Notes: generated by a model not told the origin, from the letters alone. DNA of 29,480 nt from Syntrophaceae bacterium UBA5764 (GCA_002418825.1 DIEW01000034.1:2046-31525); one strand, 5' to 3'. Shown: positions 1 through 9,281, counted from the first letter of the stretch. Program-made: numbers and translations.

Positions 1-1123
1 TGCGGGGCGGCAGTTTCTTTTTGTGGTAAGGCGAGGCAAAGCAAAACACATCCGTGTTGAAGATGAGTTTCGCGCCCAGGCCCGTGCCGAACGGATCGCG
101 GTTCACGCCGACGATGCCGGTGAGTGCCGCGCCGTAGGGATCGAGCGCGGCCGGTGAGTTGTGTGTTTCCACTTTAAAGACCAAATTATACCCGTTGTTG
201 AATTTAATGACCCCCGCGTTGTCAACAAATACAGAGAGGCAGAAATCCTTCTTGCCTTTGGCTTTGCGGATTCTGGCCGTCGATCCTTTGATATAGGTTT
301 TAAAAAGCGAATTGATGGTTTTCTTCGTTTTACCGTCGAAGTAATCAATTTTGCTGTTGAAAATCTTGTGTTTGCAATGCTCTGACCAGGTCTGCGCGAG
401 GCATTCGAGCTCCACGTCGGTCGTGTTTTCATCCAGGCCCATTTTCCTGCGGGCTCTGACGACGGCGGGATCAGCGAAATACTTCGCGATCGTCTGCATC
501 TCTTCGAGATTTAAAGCCAGAAGTTTTTCCTGGCTGATTTTTAAAAGCGTTTCGGCATCCAGCTGCGTCAGATTGATGGTGGCTAACTGCGGCTCGCCTT
601 TTCCCGTGACCTGCGGAACGACTGCGGGCAGACCGTTTTGAAAATCAAATTCCTCTTTGCCTACAACCTGGTAACGTTCGATAAGGTCATTAGCCAGAAG
701 ATCGCGGGCGATTCTTTCTGCGTCAGCTTTGGTAAGCGTACCGGAAAGAAGGTACTGGCGGGAAGTATAAACATTGATTTTGCGTTCGCCAAGAGTTCCG
801 CCCAGAAGCAGCGCGATGGCCTCGCGCGCCGTTTTGCCGACATTGTCGGTAACGCCGGGACGGAAACCGACTTCAATGAGCCAGTCAAAATTTTTTGCGA
901 GCGGCCTGTTAATCGAGAATTCCTGAATGATCGGGTCGCAAAGCGGCCCGGATGCGGCCTGATGAAGCTCTTCGGCGGTCAATTCGCCAGCGACAGTATA
1001 AACTTCTATCGTTACGACTCTTTGAACCTGCATTCCCAGATTATCAATGATGCGCTTTCTTGTTTTTTCACCCAGAGCATCGCGAATGCCTTGCCTGAAG
1101 CCAACTTCAATTCTAACCGTCAT
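1..1123 (-). CDS. purL: Phosphoribosylformylglycinamidine synthase with fused PurS-like N-terminus (partial)
   Basis: This enzyme of de novo purine synthesis converts FGAR, ATP and glutamine-derived ammonia to FGAM. The gene starts at an ATG at 1123 and runs off the left edge, so only the first 374 residues are visible. Residues 1-75 and 80-155 each read as a PurS-like module (VRIEVGFRQGIRDALG and WLIEVGFRPGVTDNVG repeat the same start), followed by a linker. The PurL signature TWSEHCKHK holds the conserved His at about residue 249. The nucleotide-binding stretch begins with FKVETHNSPAALDPYGAALT near 317. This layout matches the long PurS-PurL fusion type rather than the three-subunit PurSLQ type; whether a glutaminase domain follows cannot be seen. 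It is divergent from a second PurL homologue at 1499. The family call is secure; the full length is unknown. Confidence 0.9.
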   Translation of the reverse strand, partial: MTVRIEVGFRQGIRDALGEKTRKRIIDNLGMQVQRVVTIEVYTVAGELTAEELHQAASGPLCDPIIQEFSINRPLAKNFDWLIEVGFRPGVTDNVGKTAREAIALLLGGTLGERKINVYTSRQYLLSGTLTKADAERIARDLLANDLIERYQVVGKEEFDFQNGLPAVVPQVTGKGEPQLATINLTQLDAETLLKISQEKLLALNLEEMQTIAKYFADPAVVRARRKMGLDENTTDVELECLAQTWSEHCKHKIFNSKIDYFDGKTKKTINSLFKTYIKGSTARIRKAKGKKDFCLSVFVDNAGVIKFNNGYNLVFKVETHNSPAALDPYGAALTGIVGVNRDPFGTGLGAKLIFNTDVFCFASPYHKKKLPPR

Positions 1124-1498
1124 AAAAATTGCCTTAGTATATTTACACTAATTTAAATCCGTCCGACTTACGCCGGAAAATGGCGTTTATACCGAAAACG
1201 TTTCAAATATACAACTGTAAATATTGTTTCTGTCAAATGGGGTTGCATCTATAACCAATAACTTTCTGTCCCTTATTTTTGCAAAAACAACCTCTCAGGC
1301 GGTTTTTTTTTAATATTGTGTTTTTCGATCTGTAACCATTAAAAATGGCAGAATTTTGAATTTAAATGTGCTACAAGAAAACATATTAGTTCAACATGTT
1401 TTGCAATATGTAACTTTCGAGAGTCAACGGGACTTTTCGCGTCGATTATGAACATGCTATTTACAATGTAACTGACAGCTATAACGGAGGGTACGTTA
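1124..1498. other. Divergent intergenic region between two purL homologues
   Basis: This 375-base AT-rich gap separates the two divergent FGAM synthase genes and must hold both promoters. On the minus side a TTGACA/TATATT pair is visible, and a small hairpin (ACGCC, 7-base loop, GGCGT) lies at 1170-1186 in the presumed leader. On the plus side only a good Shine-Dalgarno sequence (GGAGGG, 1486-1491) is clear. I saw no known purine riboswitch fold and no ORF that looks real. Confidence 0.6.
1206..1236 (-). promoter_or_regulatory. Candidate sigma70 promoter of the PurS-PurL fusion gene
   Basis: Read on the minus strand, a perfect TTGACA (1231-1236) is followed 19 bases later by TATATT (1206-1211), about 80 bases upstream of the start codon at 1123. 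The hexamers are good, but the spacer is two bases longer than optimal, so the call is moderate. Confidence 0.45.
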
Positions 1499-3829
1499 AT
1501 GGAAAAAGAAAAGACATTTGATTTTTTAGGGATGTCGGAAAAAGAATTTGAAAATGTATGCAAAAATAATGGTTGGGGACTTACGCTTGACGAGTTTCGT
1601 TTGGCGCAGAAAAAAGCCCAAAAACCCCTCAGCATCACAGAAGCTTACATACTGGACAGTTTATGGTCTGACCACTGTTCGTATAAACACTCGAAAAACA
1701 AGTTGCGTTCCCTCATAAAAAGGAACAGGCACGTCCTCCGCACCGAGCAGAGCGATGCCGGGGCGGTGAAGATAGGAGAAAGCGGGTACAGCGCTGTTTT
1801 TAAAATCGAGTCGCACAACCATCCTACCTTAATAAATCCGTTTGACGGCGCGGCTACGGGCGTCGGCGGTGTTCTGCGTGATATATTCGGGATGGGCGCC
1901 AAAAACCTCGGGGTGGGAGCTTCTCTGCGGTACGGACCGAAAGCCGAAAAGAATTCCAAGGATCTTCTCAGCGGCGCCATGGAGGGAGCGGCATCATATT
2001 GTGGCGCGATGGAGATACCGCTAATTGACCTTGACTTGTATTACGAAAATTCTTTCCAGCACAACTGCCTCATGAATGTGTCGGCATTGGGTGTGGTAAA
2101 AAATGACGAATTGATACCTAATATCGTCCCGAAGAATGCTGCAGGATACAATCTGATTTACGTAGGAAAGCCCACGGCGGGAGCCGCCGTCGGTGGAGCT
2201 TCTTTTGCCTCGCAGGCATTTGAAGCGGGAAAGACGAAAGAGATTGAATTCGGTTCAAATCCCCGTTTAGAAAAAGCGACTTTCGATGCGTTCGAAAAAG
2301 TCAAAAATGCCCTGAAAAAAAAGAAACTACTGTCGCAAATGTCCTTGAAGGATATGGGCGCGGCGGGACTTACCTGCTCAACCGCTGAACAGGTATCCGG
2401 GAGAGGTTATGGTATTGAAATACTTACGGATAAAGTTCCTGTTCCCGCAGGCATGAAGGTTCATCCCCTGGCGCTTGCCGTTGGCGAGGATCAAGAAAGG
2501 AATATGATTGTTGCGTCGGATAAAGCCACGAAAGTTATCCTGCCAATTTTCCAAAACGATAAAAAATTCAAAAAATATGGCGGCAAGGTTGCGGTAATCG
2601 GCAAAGTTTTAAAAAAAGATCACTTTATCATGAAGGACAGCAAAACCGTTTATTGCGATATTCCCGTCAGTCTTATTACCGGCGCGCCTGTTTATAAACC
2701 ATTTTCGAAGAAACCATCATTTAAAGCAAAAGAACGGGAATTCCAGGTGCCGCCGCCGCAGTCTCTGAAAAAAGAAATATTGAAAGTCATCGCTTCCAAA
2801 AATGTATATTCCAAAGCAGACGTCTTCGGTATTCTTAAAGACAAAAAAAAGGATTACATTGTCATGGCACCTGACGAAACAGACGTCTGTGTCATTGCTC
2901 CCCTCAAAACCGAAAAAACATCCGCCAGAAACAAGCGCATCGGCGTGGCGCTTGTCTTTGGAGGAAAGTCCATCCACGGAAGAAATGGTTCCGCGGAAAT
3001 CCAGGCTTATCTGGCCACTGTTCTCGCGAGACTCAAGCTTGCGGTGGCCGGCCTTAAACCTGTGGCTGCCGCGGACGGGTGCAATTACGGCAATCCCGAT
3101 AACCCTGAACACTATTTCTGTTTTGACAAGGGCATAAACGGATTGAATAAGGCGTGCAAAATACCTCTTTATGGTGAACAAGAACCGATGGCGGTGGTTG
3201 CTGGAAATGTTTCCTTGAAAAACACCTATATCAGTGGCGGGAAAGAAGTGCCGCTTGATCCGTCTCTTATTCCGGTAGTTTTCGGATATATAAAAGATTA
3301 TCGTCAAACCGTAACGACCGGATTAAAAAGCGCGGGGAGCCTTCTTTTCCTGGCGGGAAGACGAAAGCGGGAGTTCAAGGGGTCGGAATACGCCCTTCTT
3401 TCCGGCAGATGGGGAAAGAACCCTCCCTCTATATCACCTGTTGCAGCCGGTAAACTTGAATATGCGGTGCTTGAAGCGACAGGAAAAAATCTTGTAAAAT
3501 CTTCCGCCATTATTGAGAACGGCGGTCTTGCCGCCGCGCTGGTTAGAATGGTGATGGGAGGCGGGAAAATTGGAGCACAAATCGACATAACTTCGGCCAG
3601 CAAGCTGCGTGCTGATTATGCGCTTTTCAGCGAATCAATTGGCTATGTCCTAGAAGTTTCCAGGTTTAATGCGGAAAAAATAAAAGCGGTTTATGAAAAA
3701 TACGGAATCACGCTGATACTTATCGGGGAAACGACGCGGAAAAAATCTTTCTCGGGCTTGGCGGGTGGCAAAAAAGTTTTTGATATCCCTATGGCCGAAT
3801 TGGCGAGGCACTGGCGCGGCAGCAAGTGA
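1499..3829 (+). CDS. purL: Stand-alone PurL-like FGAM synthase paralogue
   Basis: This 776-residue protein belongs to the PurM/PurL (AIRS-like) ATP-dependent family and is most like the synthetase subunit of FGAM synthase. It has the linker signature SLWSDHCSYK with the conserved His at residue 59 and the nucleotide-binding ESHNHP at 104-109. The glycine-rich GAATGVGGVLRDIF follows at about 117-130, then two AIRS-type halves including KDMGAAGLTCSTAEQ. It lacks a PurS module and a glutaminase domain. Several usually conserved spots are altered: the MGARP-type segment reads MGAKN, and the TGRDGIGGA-type loop reads PTAGAAVGGA. A clear GGAGGG lies 7 bases before the ATG. It is divergent from the PurS-fused PurL and ends in a strong terminator region, so it is probably monocistronic. 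Two homologues side by side suggest an ancient paralogue; whether both make FGAM is unknown. Confidence 0.88.
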   Translation: MEKEKTFDFLGMSEKEFENVCKNNGWGLTLDEFRLAQKKAQKPLSITEAYILDSLWSDHCSYKHSKNKLRSLIKRNRHVLRTEQSDAGAVKIGESGYSAVFKIESHNHPTLINPFDGAATGVGGVLRDIFGMGAKNLGVGASLRYGPKAEKNSKDLLSGAMEGAASYCGAMEIPLIDLDLYYENSFQHNCLMNVSALGVVKNDELIPNIVPKNAAGYNLIYVGKPTAGAAVGGASFASQAFEAGKTKEIEFGSNPRLEKATFDAFEKVKNALKKKKLLSQMSLKDMGAAGLTCSTAEQVSGRGYGIEILTDKVPVPAGMKVHPLALAVGEDQERNMIVASDKATKVILPIFQNDKKFKKYGGKVAVIGKVLKKDHFIMKDSKTVYCDIPVSLITGAPVYKPFSKKPSFKAKEREFQVPPPQSLKKEILKVIASKNVYSKADVFGILKDKKKDYIVMAPDETDVCVIAPLKTEKTSARNKRIGVALVFGGKSIHGRNGSAEIQAYLATVLARLKLAVAGLKPVAAADGCNYGNPDNPEHYFCFDKGINGLNKACKIPLYGEQEPMAVVAGNVSLKNTYISGGKEVPLDPSLIPVVFGYIKDYRQTVTTGLKSAGSLLFLAGRRKREFKGSEYALLSGRWGKNPPSISPVAAGKLEYAVLEATGKNLVKSSAIIENGGLAAALVRMVMGGGKIGAQIDITSASKLRADYALFSESIGYVLEVSRFNAEKIKAVYEKYGITLILIGETTRKKSFSGLAGGKKVFDIPMAELARHWRGSK

Positions 3830-3853
3830 CGCCTTTCCAGAAATGGAAAGGCG
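3830..3853 (+). repeat. Perfect 10-bp hairpin just after the purL paralogue stop codon
   Basis: CGCCTTTCCA (3830-3839) and TGGAAAGGCG (3844-3853) pair perfectly around a GAAA loop, starting at the base after the stop codon. No T-tract follows, so this is more likely an mRNA 3'-end stabiliser than a terminator; the true terminator lies about 140 bases on. Confidence 0.7.
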
Positions 3854-4185
3854 CGTATGCGTCCGACATTATTTTATGCCGACAGAGAAGGCTTTCACCG
3901 GCTTGTTTTTTTAAGCCTCGCGGGCAATCTGCGCAAGGTAACGGGCCGGGTTTGAAAGCGCTGATGATGACAAACAGATAGCATTTAATCAAATTACCGG
4001 CCAGGAATCTGGCCGGTAATTTTTCCCTTCGTCAGCGGGGGAGACATAAGCAGTATTTTTCCGTTTGCCGATATTCTTATCCAGAGCGTCGCGAACACAA
4101 CAAAAATGTTCATTGTACGAATTACAGTATACTTTATATAATCAAAGATACTTTTATTTACCTCCTAATTTATCAGTCATTTTGC
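3854..4185. other. Intergenic region without recognised gene
   Basis: Between the hairpin after purL and the promoter of the lipoprotein gene I see the terminator at 3991-4024 and otherwise no convincing ORF, RNA or repeat. The part after the terminator is AT-rich and looks like ordinary promoter-upstream DNA. Confidence 0.5.
3991..4024 (+). terminator. Rho-independent terminator
   Basis: A 14-bp perfect stem (AAATTACCGGCCAG paired with CTGGCCGGTAATTT) closes on a GAAT loop and runs into TTTT followed by CCC. It is the strongest terminator-like structure in the window. It ends the purL paralogue transcript and insulates the lipoprotein gene downstream. Confidence 0.85.
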
Positions 4186-4215
4186 TTGACACGCTGGTCT
4201 TTTGGCCGCTATATT
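4186..4215 (+). promoter_or_regulatory. Sigma70 promoter of the lipoprotein gene
   Basis: A perfect TTGACA (4186-4191) is separated by 18 bases from TATATT (4210-4215). It lies downstream of the terminator and about 60 bases before the start codon at 4278, which has a near-ideal AAGGAGGT at 4261-4268. Confidence 0.75.
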
Positions 4216-4277
4216 TACGCCACATTAAAGAATTTTGTCGTAAAAATAAATTATAAGTTAAAGGAGGTATCTCTGCC

Positions 4278-4907
4278 ATGGGAAAAACAAAATTTTGGCA
4301 TAAAATCTTCCTTATCGTTGTTATTGGTTTCTTTCTTGCCGCGTGCGCCACAGTTGGTGGCACTAAAATCACCATGAATTATGAAAAGTATTCCCCCTCT
4401 TTTCGGTCCGCCGATTATGCCTACATGAAGGGGAAAAAAGTGGTTTTGGCTTCCTTCCACAACCAGGCGCAGAACACCAAGACATGGGGTTACTACAGTG
4501 CGGACAATAAGTACACGTATGAGAGTAACGATCATTTGCAAAACTATTTTTGGTATTGCTTTGAAAGGGCGTTTAAATATGTCGGGGTAAAAGTGCTTGA
4601 TTATCAAACCGATGGCCAATATTACCACCATCGTTACTGGTGGGGAGCGCCGGGCCTGGGCGCTTACAGTGCTCCGAAAGGGGTATCCGAGTTTCAGCTG
4701 ATTCTGACGTCTGTAACCGATCAAGAATTCAAGTTTAAAGTTTTAGTTTTTAAAAATGGTGAAACGAAGATGGACAAATCATTCTCCGTAACGATACCGC
4801 CCGCCGGCACGGACGAAGTTCCCGAATTGGAAAAACGTGCTTATAGTTTAGTGGATGTTGCTTTTACTACAATAATGAAAGATCGTGATTTCCGGAGAGT
4901 GTTTTGA
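4278..4907 (+). CDS. Putative lipoprotein of unknown function
   Basis: I do not recognise a named family for this 209-residue protein. It begins with a typical lipoprotein signal: positive residues, a hydrophobic core and a lipobox FLAAC with the modified Cys at residue 23. It should therefore be anchored to the inner or outer membrane and face the periplasm. The mature part is rich in Tyr, Trp and Lys, with an aromatic cluster around residues 110-130 (QYYHHRYWWG). No transmembrane segment follows the signal. A strong promoter and ribosome binding site suggest substantial expression. It stands alone, since rmuC starts 91 bases downstream without an obvious promoter of its own and may be co-transcribed. 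Confidence 0.75.
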   Translation: MGKTKFWHKIFLIVVIGFFLAACATVGGTKITMNYEKYSPSFRSADYAYMKGKKVVLASFHNQAQNTKTWGYYSADNKYTYESNDHLQNYFWYCFERAFKYVGVKVLDYQTDGQYYHHRYWWGAPGLGAYSAPKGVSEFQLILTSVTDQEFKFKVLVFKNGETKMDKSFSVTIPPAGTDEVPELEKRAYSLVDVAFTTIMKDRDFRRVF

Positions 4908-4998
4908 GGAAGATAAAAACACAAGCCTAAGACTAAAAACCGGTATCGCAGTTCATGACATATTTTTGGGTTGAGAAAATAAAAGCACGGAAAATTTG

Positions 4999-6234
4999 AT
5001 GGAAATATTTACCTACATAATCATTGGCTTGTTGCTTCTGGTCATCGTTTTGCTCATCTGGCAGTTAAAACGAGGCAGTTCGATTTTTTCGCCGCTGGAC
5101 GGAAAGCTTGATGTTTTAAAAACACTGCAGGAGCGCACGGAAAACTCCGTGCGTGATGAAATTGCCAAATTCCGTGCCGAATATCAAAACCAGTCACGCG
5201 AACAGCGAGAAGAATTGGCCGGTTCCCTTAAAGGTTTTGGTGATTCCGTTGAACAGAAAATGGAGAATGTGCGCCTAGTGGTGGATGGCAAGCTCAAACA
5301 GATTCAGGAAGACAACACCCTTCAGCTGGAAAAAATGCGCGAGACAGTTGACGAGAAACTTCATGCTACGCTGGAAACTAGGCTGGGCGAGGCTTTCAAA
5401 CTGGTAAGCGAGAGATTGGAACAGGTACAAAAAGGTTTGGGTGAAATGCAGAGTCTTGCCAGTGGAGTGGGGGATTTAAAAAAAGTTTTACTTAACGTCA
5501 AGACAAAAGGCGTGCTGGGTGAAGCCCAGCTCGGCGCTATTCTCGATCAGATTCTGACTCCCGCGCAATACGAAAAGAACGTCAAAACGAAAGAAAAAAG
5601 CGGTGACCATGTTGAATACGCGATAAAGATCCCCAGTAAAGATGATTCAGACAGTTTCCTCTGGCTGCCGATTGACGCGAAATTTCCGACCGAGGACTAT
5701 ATTTCTTTAATCGATGCTTATGAAAAAGCTGATATTGTTGAAATCGAGACGTACACAAAGAGCCTCAAAGCAAAAATTGAAAGATTCGCAAAAGATATCA
5801 GCGTTAAATACATCGATCCTCCCAATACCACGGACTTTGCCATAATGTTTTTGCCTTTTGAAGGGCTTTTTGCCGAGGTTTTACGCATCCCCGGCCTTTT
5901 TGAAAAAATGCAGCGCGAACATAAAATAACTATTACCGGACCAACAACGATTTCCGCTTTTTTAAACAGCCTGCAGATGGGTTTCCGCACGCTGGCGATA
6001 CAAAAACGATCGACCGAAGTATGGAAAGTGTTGGGTGAAGTTAAAACGGCGTTTACGAAATTTGGTGATACTCTTGACGTAGTCCGGGACAGACTGGAAA
6101 AAGCTGTCAACACTGTCGATGATGCACGCAAAAAATCGAAGACGCTTCAGGGAAAATTACGTGCGGTGGAAGAGGTGCCCGGCATGTCCGATGAAATATT
6201 CCTGGAGGATGAATCTGCGCCTGAATTGGAATAA
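4999..6234 (+). CDS. rmuC: RmuC family protein
   Basis: RmuC proteins are membrane-anchored, predicted PD-(D/E)XK-type nuclease-fold proteins linked to limiting recombination at inverted repeats and stalled forks. The 411-residue product has one N-terminal transmembrane helix (about residues 4-22) and then a long charged coiled coil to about 150. The RmuC core follows at about 155-370 and contains the family blocks TKGVLGEAQLGAILDQIL, LPIDAKFPTEDY and FAIMFLPFEGLFAEVLR. Length and order are normal for the family. The ATG at 4999 is chosen; an in-frame TTG one codon earlier (4996) is possible and the ribosome binding site is weak. There is no functional link with its neighbours. Confidence 0.93.
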   Translation: MEIFTYIIIGLLLLVIVLLIWQLKRGSSIFSPLDGKLDVLKTLQERTENSVRDEIAKFRAEYQNQSREQREELAGSLKGFGDSVEQKMENVRLVVDGKLKQIQEDNTLQLEKMRETVDEKLHATLETRLGEAFKLVSERLEQVQKGLGEMQSLASGVGDLKKVLLNVKTKGVLGEAQLGAILDQILTPAQYEKNVKTKEKSGDHVEYAIKIPSKDDSDSFLWLPIDAKFPTEDYISLIDAYEKADIVEIETYTKSLKAKIERFAKDISVKYIDPPNTTDFAIMFLPFEGLFAEVLRIPGLFEKMQREHKITITGPTTISAFLNSLQMGFRTLAIQKRSTEVWKVLGEVKTAFTKFGDTLDVVRDRLEKAVNTVDDARKKSKTLQGKLRAVEEVPGMSDEIFLEDESAPELE

Positions 6235-6324
6235 CAGTCATTAAAAGCAAAAAACACCTAGCTGGCGTTACCGCCCTTATGTTTAACTGATTTAAATTTA
6301 TAGTAAAAATATTTTAGGGGGAAA

Positions 6325-9207
6325 ATGGTATTCATTCCCGAACGCAGAAAAAAATCACGCCGACAAAGCGATGAAGCACTGCGCAAAAGTGAAGAAAAGT
6401 ATCGGACCATTTTAGAAAATATCAATGAGGGATATTACGAAATTGATCTTGCCGGCAATTTTACTTTTTTCAATGAATCCTTATGTCGCATATTGGGATA
6501 TACACGTAAAGAAATGAGTGGCATAAATTACCGTAATTACACAGACAGGGAAACTGCGGAAAGGTTATTTCAGGGGTTTAATGAAATTTACAGGACAGGC
6601 ATGCCCGCGAAAATAGTGGATTATGAAATAACAAGGAAAGACAAAACCAAAGCTTTTATGGAAACGTCTGTGTCGCTACTTAAGGATTCTTCGGGCAGGG
6701 CAGTGGGCTTCAGAGGGTTGGTTAGGGATGTTACCGAGTATAAAAAATCGCGTGAAGAACTGCGCAAAAGCGAGCAGAGATACAAGGGTATTCTGGAAAG
6801 CATCAGGGAAGGTTATTTTGAATTGGATCTGGAAGGCAATTATATCTTCGCCAATGAAGCAAATTGCCGGTATCTGGGTTATACAAAGGAAGAATTAATA
6901 GGGAAAAGTTATAAGATACACACGACTAAAGAATCAGCCGAAAAGTTTATCAAGCCTTACAGGGAACTTTACAAAACGGGTAAACCCATAGAGGCTGTAG
7001 AGCTTGAATCAATTACGAAAGACGGAAGAAAATTGATCCATGAGACTTCTGCTTCTCTCATTAGAGATGATGCCGGCAGACCTATTGGATTCAGAGGTGT
7101 TTCCCGCGATATAACAGCACGAAAAAATATGGAAGAAGATTTGCGCCGCTCCGAAGAGAAATACCGGACAATCCTGGAAAGAATAGGCGACGGTTATTAC
7201 GAAATCGATCTGGAAGGAAATTATACTTTTTTCAATGATGCAGAGACGAGGAATCTCGGTTACAGCAAAGAAGAAATGATGGGGATGAATTCCCGTAAGT
7301 ATCAGGATGAAGAAACGTATAAAAGAACACGCAAAGCTTTTATTGATCTTTACCGCACCGGGATCCCGATTAAATCTCTGGAGATGGAGGCCATCAGGAA
7401 AGATGGTACAAGGGTGTTTAACGAAATTTCCGCATCGCTTATTACGGATAAGGAGGGAAAACCTATAGGATTCCGCGGCATTACCCGTAACATATCCGAG
7501 CGTAGAAAGGCAGAGGCGGCGCTCAGGGAAAGCGAAAGAAAATACCGCTTCCTGATGGAAGCTATGACGGACATTGTTTGGACGCTCGACATGGATTTTA
7601 AACCTCTTTATGTGAGCTCATCCATAGAAAAGGTACTGGGTTTTTCTATGGATGAAAGGTTGCGTCAGGATTTAAAGAATATGGTGACACCGGATTCCTA
7701 TGACAACATGACGAACAAGTTTGCTTGGGAACTGGAAATTGAAAAGAAACAACAGGCGGATTCTGAAAGAACCTTCACGCTGGAAGTAGAGTATTATCAT
7801 AAGGATGGAGGTACGCGTTGGTTCGAAAACATCATGCACTGGTTCCGTGATCGTGAGGGGAAAATTGCGGGCATTCACGGTGTATCGAGAGATATCACCG
7901 AGCGCAAGCGGGTGGAAGAAGATTTGCGCAGAAGTGAAGAAAGATACAGGACTATTCTCGATGAGATGGAGGAAGGATATTTTGAGTTGGATCTTGCCGG
8001 TAACGCCGTTTTTTTTAATGATTCTGTGTGCCGGATTTTTGGCTATCCCCCCGAAGAATTGCTGGGTATAAATTACAAAGAATACACAGATGGAGAAAAC
8101 GCGCGGAAATGCTTGCGAATTTATAATGAAATTTACAGAACCGGAAATCCGGGCAAGGTTCAGGGATATGAAATTATTAGAAGGGACGGAACAAAGAGAT
8201 ATCTTGAAACATCGGCGTCCTTGCAAAAAGATTCTTCAGGCAAGATAATTGGCTTCCGTGGCATTTCGCGTGATGTAACCGAACGCAAGCATGCGGAAGA
8301 GGCTTTGAAAAGAAATCATGATGAACTGATTAGAAAGAATATAGAGATTGAAGAGAGCAGGAAAAATGTTCAGATTGCTTTGGAAAGGCTTGGCGCGGCA
8401 TATGAAGAATTAAAGGTGTCTCAGGCCAAAATTCTTCAGCAGGAAAAAATGGCCTCCATCGGACAGCTGGCAGCGGGAGTGGCCCATGAAATAAATAATC
8501 CTGTATCATTTATAGCCAGTAATTTGAATACGCTTGATAAGTATCTTTATCGACTGGTGAAATTTTCGCAAGTGCAGACGGAAATAATAAAGCTTCAGGC
8601 CTCGGACGCGATCAGGAAAATGGAGAAAAAACGCAAAGAGTTAAAAATCGATTATATTGTAGAAGACATACGAAAGATGGTGCAAGAATTGCTTGACGGT
8701 ACGAATAGGGTACGGAAGATTGTTCAAAACCTAAAACTTTTTTCCAGAGTGGACGATGTGGATTATAAAAACTCCGACATCAACGAATGCTTGGAGCAGA
8801 GTATCAATATTGTTTGGAATGAAATAAAGCATAAGGCTGCCTTAGTCAAGGAGTATGGTGAAATTCCTTTCACCAAATGTTTTCCCCAACAACTCAGTCA
8901 GGTGTTCATTAACCTCTTGTTAAATGCCGTGCAGGCCATTACTGAAAAGGGTGAAATAAAAATAAAGACGTGGGAGAGGGATAAGGAGATTTGGATTTCC
9001 GTCTCCGATACAGGTGTTGGAATTTCTCCGGACAATATGGTTAAAATATTTGAGCCTTTTTTTACCACTAAAGAAGTGGGTAAAGGAACAGGGTTGGGGT
9101 TGAGCATTTCTTATGAGATTGTTCAGCGGCACGGAGGCGATATCTCGTTCGAAAGCGAAGAAGGAAGAGGCACGACATTTATCGTCAGAATCCCCATTGT
9201 TTCATAA
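6325..9207 (+). CDS. Cytoplasmic sensor histidine kinase with five PAS domains
   Basis: This 960-residue kinase has no transmembrane segment, so it senses a cytoplasmic signal. PAS domains begin at about residues 27, 154, 281, 408 and 542. Domains 1, 2, 3 and 5 are close copies of one another (EGYYEIDLAGN, EGYFELDLEGN, DGYYEIDLEGN, EGYFELDLAGN), and the first four starts are exactly 127 residues apart. The fourth is a different PAS type. A coiled coil at about 655-705 leads to the H box GQLAAGVAHEINNP with the phospho-acceptor His at 721. The ATPase part has an N box (INLLLNAVQAI), G1 (DTGVGIS) and G2 (GKGTGLGLS). There is no receiver domain and no adjacent response regulator, so its partner is unknown. 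An AGGGGG lies close to the ATG. Confidence 0.93.
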   Translation: MVFIPERRKKSRRQSDEALRKSEEKYRTILENINEGYYEIDLAGNFTFFNESLCRILGYTRKEMSGINYRNYTDRETAERLFQGFNEIYRTGMPAKIVDYEITRKDKTKAFMETSVSLLKDSSGRAVGFRGLVRDVTEYKKSREELRKSEQRYKGILESIREGYFELDLEGNYIFANEANCRYLGYTKEELIGKSYKIHTTKESAEKFIKPYRELYKTGKPIEAVELESITKDGRKLIHETSASLIRDDAGRPIGFRGVSRDITARKNMEEDLRRSEEKYRTILERIGDGYYEIDLEGNYTFFNDAETRNLGYSKEEMMGMNSRKYQDEETYKRTRKAFIDLYRTGIPIKSLEMEAIRKDGTRVFNEISASLITDKEGKPIGFRGITRNISERRKAEAALRESERKYRFLMEAMTDIVWTLDMDFKPLYVSSSIEKVLGFSMDERLRQDLKNMVTPDSYDNMTNKFAWELEIEKKQQADSERTFTLEVEYYHKDGGTRWFENIMHWFRDREGKIAGIHGVSRDITERKRVEEDLRRSEERYRTILDEMEEGYFELDLAGNAVFFNDSVCRIFGYPPEELLGINYKEYTDGENARKCLRIYNEIYRTGNPGKVQGYEIIRRDGTKRYLETSASLQKDSSGKIIGFRGISRDVTERKHAEEALKRNHDELIRKNIEIEESRKNVQIALERLGAAYEELKVSQAKILQQEKMASIGQLAAGVAHEINNPVSFIASNLNTLDKYLYRLVKFSQVQTEIIKLQASDAIRKMEKKRKELKIDYIVEDIRKMVQELLDGTNRVRKIVQNLKLFSRVDDVDYKNSDINECLEQSINIVWNEIKHKAALVKEYGEIPFTKCFPQQLSQVFINLLLNAVQAITEKGEIKIKTWERDKEIWISVSDTGVGISPDNMVKIFEPFFTTKEVGKGTGLGLSISYEIVQRHGGDISFESEEGRGTTFIVRIPIVS

Positions 9208-9250
9208 CAATAATCCTGCCTGCAAGTGTGGTTAATGTAGCTTTTTTTAT

Positions 9251-9281
9251 TTGACACGCAATTTTATCTATGATTTATAAT
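9251..9281 (+). promoter_or_regulatory. Promoter of the Liv-type transporter operon
   Basis: TTGACA (9251-9256) and TATAAT (9276-9281) are both perfect consensus hexamers, though separated by 19 bases. Both overlap copies of a CACGCAATT inverted repeat, so the promoter is probably controlled by a repressor. The long spacer may be part of that control. Confidence 0.7.

Noticed and set aside
638..1156. Plus-strand ORF of 172 residues
   Set aside because: It is antisense to the PurS-PurL fusion gene, whose translation shows clear family motifs; the plus-strand product has none.
1320..1476. Recurring TGTAAC words upstream of the purL paralogue
   Set aside because: They are short, irregularly spaced and in AT-rich DNA; chance occurrence is likely.
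2717..3307. Minus-strand ORF of 196 residues
   Set aside because: It lies opposite the purL paralogue and is low-complexity, rich in Phe and Ile, with no family resemblance.
7672..8226. Minus-strand ORF of 184 residues
   Set aside because: It is antisense to PAS domains of the histidine kinase and shows no recognisable domain.
6400..8300. Repeated DNA suggesting a mobile or CRISPR-like repeat
   Set aside because: The repeats are in-frame PAS-domain duplications within one kinase gene, with degenerate third positions.
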